Assembly: GCF_023195535.1 (NCBI RefSeq)
Contig: NZ_JALPNF010000001.1
Span: 124,001 to 188,000 of the forward strand
DNA: 64,000 nt
Source: Sphingomonas faeni
GTDB lineage: Bacteria; Pseudomonadota; Alphaproteobacteria; Sphingomonadales; Sphingomonadaceae
Reading direction: 5' to 3'
Positions 44,708 to 52,811 of this stretch are shown here, one piece after another (positions within the stretch are counted from its first letter, which is position 1; each line of letters opens with the position of its first letter). A program made the position numbers and the translations under genes. The notes beneath the pieces are model-generated. The model was given only the letters and a program-made list of their open reading frames with translations, did not search any database and was not told the DNA's origin.

Positions 44708-46354
44708 TTACCGATACCAGGCGTAAGGACCGACCAGCGTGCCGACAAAGCCGCCCGCAGTCTTGGTGCTGAGAAACTTTGCGTCGACGTTGCGCATCAA
44801 CGTGCGTCTGCTCTCGGCACTTGTATAGTCGAACGCCAGCGTACCGCCGTCCGCACGGATCGTTAGCGATATCGGGCCCGAACCGGAAATAGGGGCGGAC
44901 GCCACGAGCAGCTCCTTGCCCTTGTCGGCGGTGTAGAGCGCGACGACGGGCTTTCCGGCGATCCGGGTTATGCCGAAGAAGAGATAGTTCGCATCGCTTT
45001 GCATAGCCACCAGACCCGCGCGATCGCCGTCGGTGTCGGGTGCGAAACGGACGGTGGTCGACATTGTCGCCACATGATGGTGCTGCCGGCGTCCGACGAA
45101 TGACGGTACACGCGACAGATCGCCAATCCGTCCGCCGCGGTCCAGCACGAGATCGCCGCCGTCGAGCCGGTAGAACGGCGTCTTCGGCGTTCGTACGCCG
45201 ACCCACTGCATCGCCAGCGTGCTGCCGTCGAAGTTGTCGACATAGCCGAAGTCGCCGCTGGTCGGCAACGGGCCGGGTGTGCCCGCGGGCAGCCGCGGCT
45301 TCGTCCCGACGAACGGTATCGGTTGTCTCTTGGGCAGGATGATCGGCCATCCGTCTTTCCACGTGACCGGCAGGAGGAACGTCTCGCGGCCGATATTGTA
45401 ATAGTCGCCCTCGTACGGACGGACGCCCAGGAAGGTCGCATACCAGTCGCCATGCTGCGTCTGCACCAGCGTGGCGTGGCCCGCCGAGGTGATCGGATTG
45501 GGGCGGGCAGGGTCGAGATCGCGCTGGGTCAGGATCGGATTGTCGGCGTACGGCACGAACGGCCCGCGTAGAGACTTGGATCGCAGCACGACCTGCGAAT
45601 GGTTGACGCTCGTGCCGCCCTCGGCCGCGGTCAGGTAATAATAGCCGTCCTTGCGGAAAATGTGCGGGCCCTCGATCCAGACCGGCTTCTTGGAGATGTC
45701 GACGCCGCCGTTGATCAGCTGCGTGCTGTCGCCGACCATCTTGCCTGCGCGCCAGTCATATTCCTGGATCCAGATCGCGCGGTGGCCGTCATAGCGCGGC
45801 GGCTCGGCGGGCGCGCGGTTGTTGACGATATAGGCCTTGTCGCCTTCCCAGTAGATCGACGGGTCGATGCCTTCGAAGGGTAGCCATATCGGGTTCGACC
45901 ACGGCCCCGCCGGGTCCTTCGCGGTGATGACGAAATTGCCTTTGCACTCCACACACGTGTTGACGATGTAGAACACGCCGTCGTGATACGAGATGTCGGG
46001 CGCGAACACCGCCTGCGACGTCCGCATGCCTGTGAAGTCGAGCTGTTCGGGCCGGTCGATCGCATTGCCGATCTGCGTCCAGTTCACCAGGTCCTTCGAC
46101 CGGAAGATCGGCAGGCCCGGATAATGCGCGAACGACGACAGGACGAGGTAATAGTCGTCGCCGACCCGCGTCACCGAAGGATCGGGATAATAGCCGGACA
46201 GGATCGGGTTGCGGTATTGGTTCGGCCCGACCGTCACCTTTTCCTGGGCGTGGCCGTCATAGCTGAAGCGGCTGAACCGCGGCGCATCGCTGGCAGCGGC
46301 GGGCGATGCGAGGGCAGCGCCCGAGAGCAACAGGGCAAGCGTTTGAAGTTTCAT
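44708..46354 (-). CDS. Exported GH43 beta-xylosidase/arabinofuranosidase-type hydrolase
   Basis: The ATG at 46354 follows GAGGA and opens a signal peptide (MKLQTLALLLSGAALASPAAA). An ATG at 46366 overlapping the GH9 stop is the alternative. The N-terminal five-bladed propeller has the catalytic aspartate in YYPDPSVTRVGDDYYLV, the second aspartate in GIDPSIYWEGD and the acid glutamate in WIEGPHIFRKDGYYYL. The C-terminal 190 residues are a beta-sandwich (VDNFDGSTLAMQWVGVRTP) found in GH43 subfamilies that act on xylan or arabinan side chains. It forms an operon with the GH9 gene. Confidence 0.88.
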   Translation of the reverse strand: MKLQTLALLLSGAALASPAAASDAPRFSRFSYDGHAQEKVTVGPNQYRNPILSGYYPDPSVTRVGDDYYLVLSSFAHYPGLPIFRSKDLVNWTQIGNAIDRPEQLDFTGMRTSQAVFAPDISYHDGVFYIVNTCVECKGNFVITAKDPAGPWSNPIWLPFEGIDPSIYWEGDKAYIVNNRAPAEPPRYDGHRAIWIQEYDWRAGKMVGDSTQLINGGVDISKKPVWIEGPHIFRKDGYYYLTAAEGGTSVNHSQVVLRSKSLRGPFVPYADNPILTQRDLDPARPNPITSAGHATLVQTQHGDWYATFLGVRPYEGDYYNIGRETFLLPVTWKDGWPIILPKRQPIPFVGTKPRLPAGTPGPLPTSGDFGYVDNFDGSTLAMQWVGVRTPKTPFYRLDGGDLVLDRGGRIGDLSRVPSFVGRRQHHHVATMSTTVRFAPDTDGDRAGLVAMQSDANYLFFGITRIAGKPVVALYTADKGKELLVASAPISGSGPISLTIRADGGTLAFDYTSAESRRTLMRNVDAKFLSTKTAGGFVGTLVGPYAWYR

Positions 46355-46362
46355 GATGGTCC

Positions 46363-48933
46363 TCATCGAACGGCGCCCCCGCGCACGGTTGCGGTCGGCT
46401 TTGCGCTGGCGGAGCGATTGGCGAGATCCTGCGCGGCGAGCGCGAGTTCGATCCACATCGCGCCCTCGGGAATGACGTATTCGTTCTCACCCCAGAAGAA
46501 CGGCCAATCCTCGTGGTTCTCGGGCAGGTCCGGCTTGACGATCAGCACGCCCGGCACGACGCCGCCGGCGATGAAGGAGAAGTCCGCGCGGTTGTTGCCG
46601 TAGGCGACTTCCTTCGACACGGTGCCGACGCCCGATACGAACGATATGTCGGACGCGGGGTGATGCCCGACCAGGAATTCCAGCCCGCGGAACACCGCGT
46701 CGGCGGGCATGATCTCGGGAAACGCCGTGTGCAGCGCATAGGCATTGAGTGCGGTCCCCAACACGGTGCCGCTGCCCGCCCAGCCGCCGGTAGTGATCGG
46801 CACGCCGAACGGGTTGGCCTTCGCCGCCGCAGCCGTTGCGGCCGCGTAGGCGCGGACTGCCGGGACCATGCCGTCGCGGTAGGCGGGCGGCATGAACGGG
46901 ATCGCGGCCACCGCGTCCCGCAGCGTGAAGGCGAAGCGTTTTTCCATTGCCGGCCATAGCGACTGGACGGCGGCGGCATAGCGCGGGTCGCGGGTGGACC
47001 GCAGCAGTTCGACGGCGGCGGAGAATTGCTCGGCCTCCAGCGGCCCACCGGTCGTGTTGCCGTGCTGGTACATATCGGGCGCGTGCGACTGTTCCTCGGC
47101 CCAGGTCCGCGTCGCGATATCGAGCGCCTTTTTCGACAGGGCAGGGTCGACGTCGGCCAGCGCGCGCGAGGCCGCGGCGAGCCCCGCGATCGAGCCGTAG
47201 TTGAGCGCGGACGCCTTGGTCGTAAAGGCCCAGCGATCGTCGGGCGTACCGCTGCGTCCGCCCTTTTCCTCGCCGAGCTTCAGCGCCGGATCGTAGACCA
47301 GCCCATCGGTTTTGGTCGATGCGTCGCCGAGATGGGTATATTGCGCGACGTCGGGCTCGACGATGCCGTGGATCGCATGGCCGACCGCGTCGAACTGCGC
47401 GATCAGTTGCAGCGTGCCGTGGCGGATCTGCTGGACGAGATCGGGCGTGCCATCGGGGACGTGCATCTCGGTCTTGCGCCGCGTCCAGTCGATCGCGGTG
47501 GTGTCCCGCGTCGGATGCCAGCGCTCCCAGCTGTCGATCAGTGACCGGATCACCTGATATTGCGACTGGGTGCGGATGTCGTAGTCACCCGCGTCGAACC
47601 ATCCGCCGACCGCTAGGCCGGGAATGTGCTCGCCCGGCTTGAACTTCGTGTCGGTAGTCGGCCCCTGCGCGTAAAGATCGATATGCTCGTGGTTCACGGG
47701 TGCCTGGCGCGCATCGTCGCGGTGCGCGTCGCCGTGCCAGACCCGGTAGCCTTCGTTGACGAACATATGATCCATCGCGACCGGAAAATACACGTCGAGC
47801 GTGGGATGCCACGCGCCCGCATAGGCGTCGGCGGCGATCCGGAACGGCGCGGTGCGGGTCGCACCATATTCGAGCACATAGGTGCCGGGCTGCCGGACCG
47901 CGCTGAAATCGAGCTGAAGATAGGTGTAGCGCAAATACTCGCCCCAGCGCTTGGCCGGCGCGGTGCGGATCGGCGTCATGCTGCCGTCTGCTCCGACGCG
48001 GAGCAGGCGCGCGGGCAGCGTTCGACGATCGTTGCGGTCGAGTTCGATCGTCGCGACCTTCCGCGCATCCGGCGTGTAGCCGAGCTGCGAATGCGCGATC
48101 ACCGGAGGACGCAGCCAACCGGGTACGCTGTTCGGCTGGATCGTCCATTCGAGGACCGTGCCGGTGCGTCCAGCGGGCAGGAGCGACCGGAGCACGAACC
48201 AGCCGTTCTGCGCCTGGTTGCGACCGTCGAACAGCTGCACCTCGGCGGTGGACCGTATCGTCACGCGCCGGGCAGGATCCTCCGGCGCGAGCACGAAGCG
48301 AGTGCCCTTGGCGATCGCGGTCGGCTCGGCGCCGGGCCCTTCGGCACGGCCGCTCGCCGCGTTGCGGTCCGGCGTCGCGACCATCGCGTCGGCGGGATAG
48401 ATCGGGAAAGTGCCGGTGGCGTCGTCCGCCATATAGCTGTGATGGAAATAGGCGGTGGGGAGGAATTCCAGGTTGAACCCGGCCTTGCCGGCAAGCGCGG
48501 CTGGTACCGGCTGGTCGAGGATCACCGAGACGGCGACCGCCCCGCCGCGCTTTTCCGATCGCACCCGGTACTGCCATTTATAGTCGGGATATTCGAGCGT
48601 CACCGTGATCGCGCCGGTTGCCGCGTCGACCTTGCGGTCTACCAGACGACCGATCGCGTCCCACTGGCCGGGGGTGGCGGAGAGGCGGACATCGCCATTG
48701 GTCGCGATGCGCTCGCCCTGCTGGATGATCTCGACGCCGCTGATCTTCGAATCGGCGAACAGCCCGTCATACCAGTTGGAGAAGACGAGCACGTTGGCGG
48801 CGGGCGCTTCGTAATAGCCGGCCGCATTCAGCGTCAGCGCCGGTGCTTTGCTCGACGGCTTTGTCTGAGCGATTACGGGTGCCACGGTGGCGAGCAAGGT
48901 CGCTATTACGCAGAATGCCGGTCTTACCGTCAC
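46363..48933 (-). CDS. Exported GH9 endoglucanase-type hydrolase
   Basis: I chose the GTG at 48933: GGGGAGGA lies seven bases upstream and the protein then starts VTVRPAFCVIATLLATVAPV. The 856-residue enzyme has an N-terminal beta-rich extension of about 290 residues, a CelD_N-type Ig module (VIAHSQLGYTPDARKVATIE) and a C-terminal GH9 catalytic domain. GGWFDAGDYDIRT carries the base aspartates, VGHHPASDISFVSG the histidine box and WGENEYVIPEG the acid glutamate. Substrates of the family are beta-1,4-glucans, including cellulose and xyloglucan; the extra N-terminal domain is unusual. LacI-type operator-like sites lie upstream. Confidence 0.88.
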   Translation of the reverse strand: MTVRPAFCVIATLLATVAPVIAQTKPSSKAPALTLNAAGYYEAPAANVLVFSNWYDGLFADSKISGVEIIQQGERIATNGDVRLSATPGQWDAIGRLVDRKVDAATGAITVTLEYPDYKWQYRVRSEKRGGAVAVSVILDQPVPAALAGKAGFNLEFLPTAYFHHSYMADDATGTFPIYPADAMVATPDRNAASGRAEGPGAEPTAIAKGTRFVLAPEDPARRVTIRSTAEVQLFDGRNQAQNGWFVLRSLLPAGRTGTVLEWTIQPNSVPGWLRPPVIAHSQLGYTPDARKVATIELDRNDRRTLPARLLRVGADGSMTPIRTAPAKRWGEYLRYTYLQLDFSAVRQPGTYVLEYGATRTAPFRIAADAYAGAWHPTLDVYFPVAMDHMFVNEGYRVWHGDAHRDDARQAPVNHEHIDLYAQGPTTDTKFKPGEHIPGLAVGGWFDAGDYDIRTQSQYQVIRSLIDSWERWHPTRDTTAIDWTRRKTEMHVPDGTPDLVQQIRHGTLQLIAQFDAVGHAIHGIVEPDVAQYTHLGDASTKTDGLVYDPALKLGEEKGGRSGTPDDRWAFTTKASALNYGSIAGLAAASRALADVDPALSKKALDIATRTWAEEQSHAPDMYQHGNTTGGPLEAEQFSAAVELLRSTRDPRYAAAVQSLWPAMEKRFAFTLRDAVAAIPFMPPAYRDGMVPAVRAYAAATAAAAKANPFGVPITTGGWAGSGTVLGTALNAYALHTAFPEIMPADAVFRGLEFLVGHHPASDISFVSGVGTVSKEVAYGNNRADFSFIAGGVVPGVLIVKPDLPENHEDWPFFWGENEYVIPEGAMWIELALAAQDLANRSASAKPTATVRGGAVR

Positions 48934-48990
48934 TGGCAGATCCTCCCCAAGTCGTTGTGCAACGGTCAATCCGAGTCACATTTCCGCCAA

Positions 48991-49004
48991 CTATAGCGCT
49001 AACA
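48991..49004. promoter_or_regulatory. LacI-type operator-like site 1 before GH9
   Basis: CTATAGCGCTAACA contains an intact TAGCGCTA core; its complement matches 11 of 14 positions of TGTTAGCGCTACCA. It lies 58 bp before the GH9 start codon. Confidence 0.6.
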
Positions 49005-49069
49005 GCGGGCCGCGCCAGTCACTGTATCGAATGCCTCGATGAAAGGCGGGCATGGAGAATTACTCGACT

Positions 49070-49083
49070 TGATAGCGGTATCA
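49070..49083. promoter_or_regulatory. LacI-type operator-like site 2 between GH9 and GH95
   Basis: TGATAGCGGTATCA is a palindrome with one mismatched pair. It is 79 bp from site 1 (start to start), a spacing that would allow looping by a tetrameric regulator. Confidence 0.55.
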
Positions 49084-49381
49084 CATTATCACTCCGACAA
49101 GGACGCAAGAGCGGCCGGCGGAGCCGATTGTCGGCAAGGTCGAATACCGCCTATCAGCAGTCCCTGGGAGAAGAGGATGACCGGGATGATCGGCGATCTT
49201 CGTGATACGCTGCTTGCATCGATCGCCACCGAGGCGAGGTTGATGATGCCCGCGGACGATCGCGCGCCTATCGGCACATCCCGACGGCGATGCCGGGAAT
49301 ACGCGGCGATCATGCGGCCCCATACCGCCGCCTGGAGCGCATCCTGCGACGTGCGTCTTCATGCTCGGTCTGGGCTGACCT

Positions 49382-51730
49382 GTGCCTAGCGATCCGTCGC
49401 GGCGCGATCTGATCGAGGGTGCCGCGGCGAGCGTCGCTGCCCTTACCTTGCCTGCGCCTGCATGGGCGACAGCAGGGAAGGCGGCGGCGGGGAAGGACGC
49501 GCGGCTGTGGTATCGCCAACCGGCCGTCGCCTGGACCGAGGCGTTGCCGGTGGGCAATGGGCGGCTCGGGGCGATGGTGTTCGGCGGCACCACGCGCGAG
49601 CGGTTGCAGCTCAACGAAGACACGCTGTGGACGGGCGGGCCCTATGATCCGGTCAACCCGGCGGCGCGGGATACGCTTCCGGAAGTGCGACGGTTGATCG
49701 ATGCCGGCAAGTTCGCCGAGGCGCAGGCTCTGGCGAACGCCAAGCTGATGGGCGTGCCAAGAACGCAGATGGCGTATCAGCCGGTCGGCGACCTGCTGCT
49801 CGACATGCCGGGGATCGGCGCGATCGCGGCGTATCGGCGCGACCTCGATCTCGACACGGCGATCGCCACGACCAGCTTCATCGCAGGCGGCACGCGGTTC
49901 CACCGTGAGGTGTTCGCCGCACCGGGCGATCAGGTGATCGTCGTACAGGTCACCGCGGATCGCCCCTTCGATGTCCGCATCGGCCTGACGTCGCCGCATC
50001 CCGGCGCGGTCGTCTCGGCGAGCGGGGCGGTGTTGACGCTGACCGGGCGTAACGGCGAGCGCGCAGGTATCGCGGGGCGATTGAGGTTCGCGGCCCGCGC
50101 GCGGGTGTCGACCGCCGGCGGGACGATCGTCGCCGATCGCGACCGTCTGCACGTCCGCGGTGCGCGATCGGTTACCGTGTCGATCGCGATGGCGACGAGC
50201 TATCGTCGTTTCGATGACGTGAGCGGCGATCCCGAAACTGCGACGCTCGCCACGCTTGATCGGGCGCAAGCTCGCGGGATCGACCGTATCCGCACCGAGA
50301 TGATCGCGGCGCATCGAACGCTGTTCCGTCGCGTAACGCTGGATCTCGGGCGGACGGCTATCGCTGACCGCCCGACCGACGAGCGTATCCGCGCGAACGA
50401 TGCCACCGCCGACCCGGCGCTCGCCGCGCTGTATTTCGACTATGGCCGCTATCTGCTGATCGCGTCGTCGCGGCCCGGCAGCCAGCCCGCCAATCTCCAG
50501 GGCATCTGGAACGACCAGATCAAGCCGCCCTGGGAGTCCAAATACACGGTCAATATCAATACCGAGATGAACTACTGGCCGGCGGAGGTCACCGCGCTCG
50601 CCGAATGTACCGAGCCGCTGGTCCGGATGGTGCGCGAACTGGCGATCACCGGCGAACGCACCGCGCAGAAAATGTACGGCGCGCGGGGCTGGGTGTGTCA
50701 TCATAATACCGACCTGTGGCGTGCGACCGCGCCGATCGACGGGGCGGAGTGGGGGCTGTGGCCGACCGGCGGCGCGTGGTTGTGCACGCATCTGTGGGAT
50801 CCCTACGATTACGGGCGCGACCTCGCCTATCTGCGCTCGGTCTATCCGCTGATGCGCGGGGCGGCGTTGTTCTTCCTCGATACGCTCCAGACCGATCCTG
50901 CGACCGGCGCGCTGGTGACCAACCCGTCGCTGTCGCCCGAGAACATCCATCCGGCGGGGGCCTCGATCTGCGCGGGGCCGGCGATGGACATGCAGATCCT
51001 CCGCGATCTGTTCGATCAGGTGGGGCGGGCGGCGGCTTTGCTGGCGATCGATGCCCCGTTTGCAGCCCAGGTAGCGGCGGCACGGGCGCGCCTCGCACCC
51101 GATCATATCGGTGCGCAGGGGCAGCTTCAGGAGTGGCAGCGCGACTGGGACGGGGCCGCGCCAGAGCCGCACCACCGCCACGTATCGCATCTCTACGGGC
51201 TGTTCCCGAGCGACCAGATCGATCTCGACCGGACGCCCGCAATGGCTCAGGCGGCGCGGCGTTCGCTCGAACTGCGCGGTGACGAGTCGACCGGCTGGGC
51301 GACGGCGTGGCGTGCGAACCTGTGGGCGCGGCTGCGCGACGGCGACCACGCGCACCGTATCCTCGCCTTCCTGCTGGGGCCCGAGCGGACCTATCCCAAT
51401 TTGTTCGACGCGCATCCGCCCTTCCAGATCGACGGTAATTTCGGCGGCACGCGCGCGATCGCCGAGATGCTGATGCAGAGCCGCGGCGACGAGATACTCC
51501 TGCTGCCGGCACTGCCGCGTGCATGGCCGACTGGATCGGTGAGCGGATTGCGCGCCCGCGGCCGGTGCACGGTCGACGTGAAGTGGCGGGGCGGCGAACT
51601 GGTCATGGCGGAGGTCCGTGGCGAGCTATCGGGACGCCGCGTGATCCGCCTGGGCACGCGGCGCGTCGAGATCGTGCTGACACCGGGCAAGGCGGTCAGG
51701 CTGCGCGGTAGCGATCTGACGCGCGCATGA
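49382..51730 (+). CDS. Tat-exported GH95 alpha-L-fucosidase-type hydrolase
   Basis: A 782-residue protein starting at GTG (VPSDPSRRDLIEGAAASVAA), a twin-arginine signal. The N-terminal domain has ALPVGNGRLGAMVFGG and LNEDTLWTGGPYD, the GH95 opening. The (alpha/alpha)6 barrel has NINTEMNYWPAE with the two key asparagines, GQLQEWQRDWD with the acid glutamate and HPPFQIDGNFGGT with the aspartate, matching 1,2-alpha-L-fucosidases. Some GH95 members act on alpha-L-galactosides. In this context it may remove fucose from xyloglucan or pectin side chains. It heads an operon with an esterase and a GH43. Confidence 0.92.
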   Translation: MPSDPSRRDLIEGAAASVAALTLPAPAWATAGKAAAGKDARLWYRQPAVAWTEALPVGNGRLGAMVFGGTTRERLQLNEDTLWTGGPYDPVNPAARDTLPEVRRLIDAGKFAEAQALANAKLMGVPRTQMAYQPVGDLLLDMPGIGAIAAYRRDLDLDTAIATTSFIAGGTRFHREVFAAPGDQVIVVQVTADRPFDVRIGLTSPHPGAVVSASGAVLTLTGRNGERAGIAGRLRFAARARVSTAGGTIVADRDRLHVRGARSVTVSIAMATSYRRFDDVSGDPETATLATLDRAQARGIDRIRTEMIAAHRTLFRRVTLDLGRTAIADRPTDERIRANDATADPALAALYFDYGRYLLIASSRPGSQPANLQGIWNDQIKPPWESKYTVNINTEMNYWPAEVTALAECTEPLVRMVRELAITGERTAQKMYGARGWVCHHNTDLWRATAPIDGAEWGLWPTGGAWLCTHLWDPYDYGRDLAYLRSVYPLMRGAALFFLDTLQTDPATGALVTNPSLSPENIHPAGASICAGPAMDMQILRDLFDQVGRAAALLAIDAPFAAQVAAARARLAPDHIGAQGQLQEWQRDWDGAAPEPHHRHVSHLYGLFPSDQIDLDRTPAMAQAARRSLELRGDESTGWATAWRANLWARLRDGDHAHRILAFLLGPERTYPNLFDAHPPFQIDGNFGGTRAIAEMLMQSRGDEILLLPALPRAWPTGSVSGLRARGRCTVDVKWRGGELVMAEVRGELSGRRVIRLGTRRVEIVLTPGKAVRLRGSDLTRA

Positions 51731-51749
51731 ACAAACAAAGGGGATGTCC

Positions 51750-52811
51750 GTGAACAGAGTTTTCGTCGCAATCGGTACCGCGTTGGCGATGCTGTCGATC
51801 GATCCCGCATCGGCGCAGGTCAAGACGCCGGCACCGCCGCCCGTCGCCGGTGCGCGCCCGGTGACGATCGAGCGGATTACCGTCCACTCGCCCGCGATCG
51901 AAGGCAATCTGGAAGGCGAAAGTCCGGACCGGGCCGTGCTGGTGGTCCTGCCGCCGAGCTATCGCTCCAACCCGAAGCAGCGCTATCCGGTGGTCTATGC
52001 CCTCCACGGCTATTCGATCGGCGTCGAACAGTGGATCGGCGAGATCCATGTACCGCAGACGATCGAGGGCGCGTTCGCCAAGGGTGCTCGCGAGATGATC
52101 GTCGTGCTGCCCGACAGCAAGACCGCGCATAACGGGTCGTTCTATTCGAGTTCGGTGACGGTCGGGGACTTCGAGACGTTCGTCGCGCATGATCTGGTCG
52201 GCTATATCGACGGCCATTACCGGACGATCGCGGACCGTCGCAGTCGCGGCCTCGCGGGCCATTCGATGGGCGGTTACGGTACCGCGCGGATCGGCATGAA
52301 GCACGCGGACGTGTTCGGCGCGCTCTACATGATGAGCCCGTGCTGCCTCTCGACACGCGCGCTCGGCACGCCCGATGCGGCGACCGAGACGGCGATCCGC
52401 GGGCTGCGCTCGCCGGCGGACAGCGCGACCTTGTCATGGGGGCAGCGCGCGCAACTCGCGACCGCGGCGGCGTGGTCGCCGAATCCCAAGGCACCGCCGC
52501 TGTATCTCGATCTGCCGGTCAAGGACGGCGTGCCGCAGCCCGACGTGCTGGCGCGCTGGGCTGCCAATGCGCCGCTGGCGATGCTCGACCAATATGTCGG
52601 CAATATGCGGCGTTACGCGGCGATCGGGATCGACGTCGGCGACCGCGATGGGCTGAAGGACGATGCCGGCAAGCTTCACGAAGCGCTGGATCGCTACGGG
52701 ATCGCGAACAGCTTCGAGGTGTATCCGGGCGATCACACCAGCGGCGTCGCGGGGCGCGTGCAGGACAAGATGATGCCGTTCTTTTCGCGCACGCTGGCGT
52801 TCGGCGAGTGA
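51750..52811 (+). CDS. Exported alpha/beta-hydrolase esterase
   Basis: The GTG at 51750 has AAAGGGG six bases upstream; an ATG at 51744 abuts that site and is less likely. A signal peptide (VNRVFVAIGTALAMLSIDPASAQ) precedes an esterase-D/enterochelin-esterase-like domain (PF00756 type). RYPVVYALHGYSIGVEQW is the oxyanion region, LAGHSMGGYGTARIGMKHAD the nucleophile elbow, and the closing GDHTSGV carries the catalytic histidine. Enzymes of this type deacylate acetyl- or feruloyl-substituted hemicellulose, which fits the neighbours. The stop overlaps the next gene (GTGA). Confidence 0.88.
   Translation: MNRVFVAIGTALAMLSIDPASAQVKTPAPPPVAGARPVTIERITVHSPAIEGNLEGESPDRAVLVVLPPSYRSNPKQRYPVVYALHGYSIGVEQWIGEIHVPQTIEGAFAKGAREMIVVLPDSKTAHNGSFYSSSVTVGDFETFVAHDLVGYIDGHYRTIADRRSRGLAGHSMGGYGTARIGMKHADVFGALYMMSPCCLSTRALGTPDAATETAIRGLRSPADSATLSWGQRAQLATAAAWSPNPKAPPLYLDLPVKDGVPQPDVLARWAANAPLAMLDQYVGNMRRYAAIGIDVGDRDGLKDDAGKLHEALDRYGIANSFEVYPGDHTSGVAGRVQDKMMPFFSRTLAFGE

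Larger units (their letters stand above)
48934..49381. other. Divergent control region between GH9 and GH95 operons
   Basis: This 448-bp gap has no supported gene. It holds two LacI-type operator-like sites (48991-49004 and 49070-49083). The 300 bp nearest GH95 show nothing clear. Confidence 0.6.

Noticed and set aside
49310..51415. Minus-strand open frame of 701 codons opposite GH95
   Set aside because: The GH95 frame has all catalytic residues; the antisense translation is Arg-rich and featureless.
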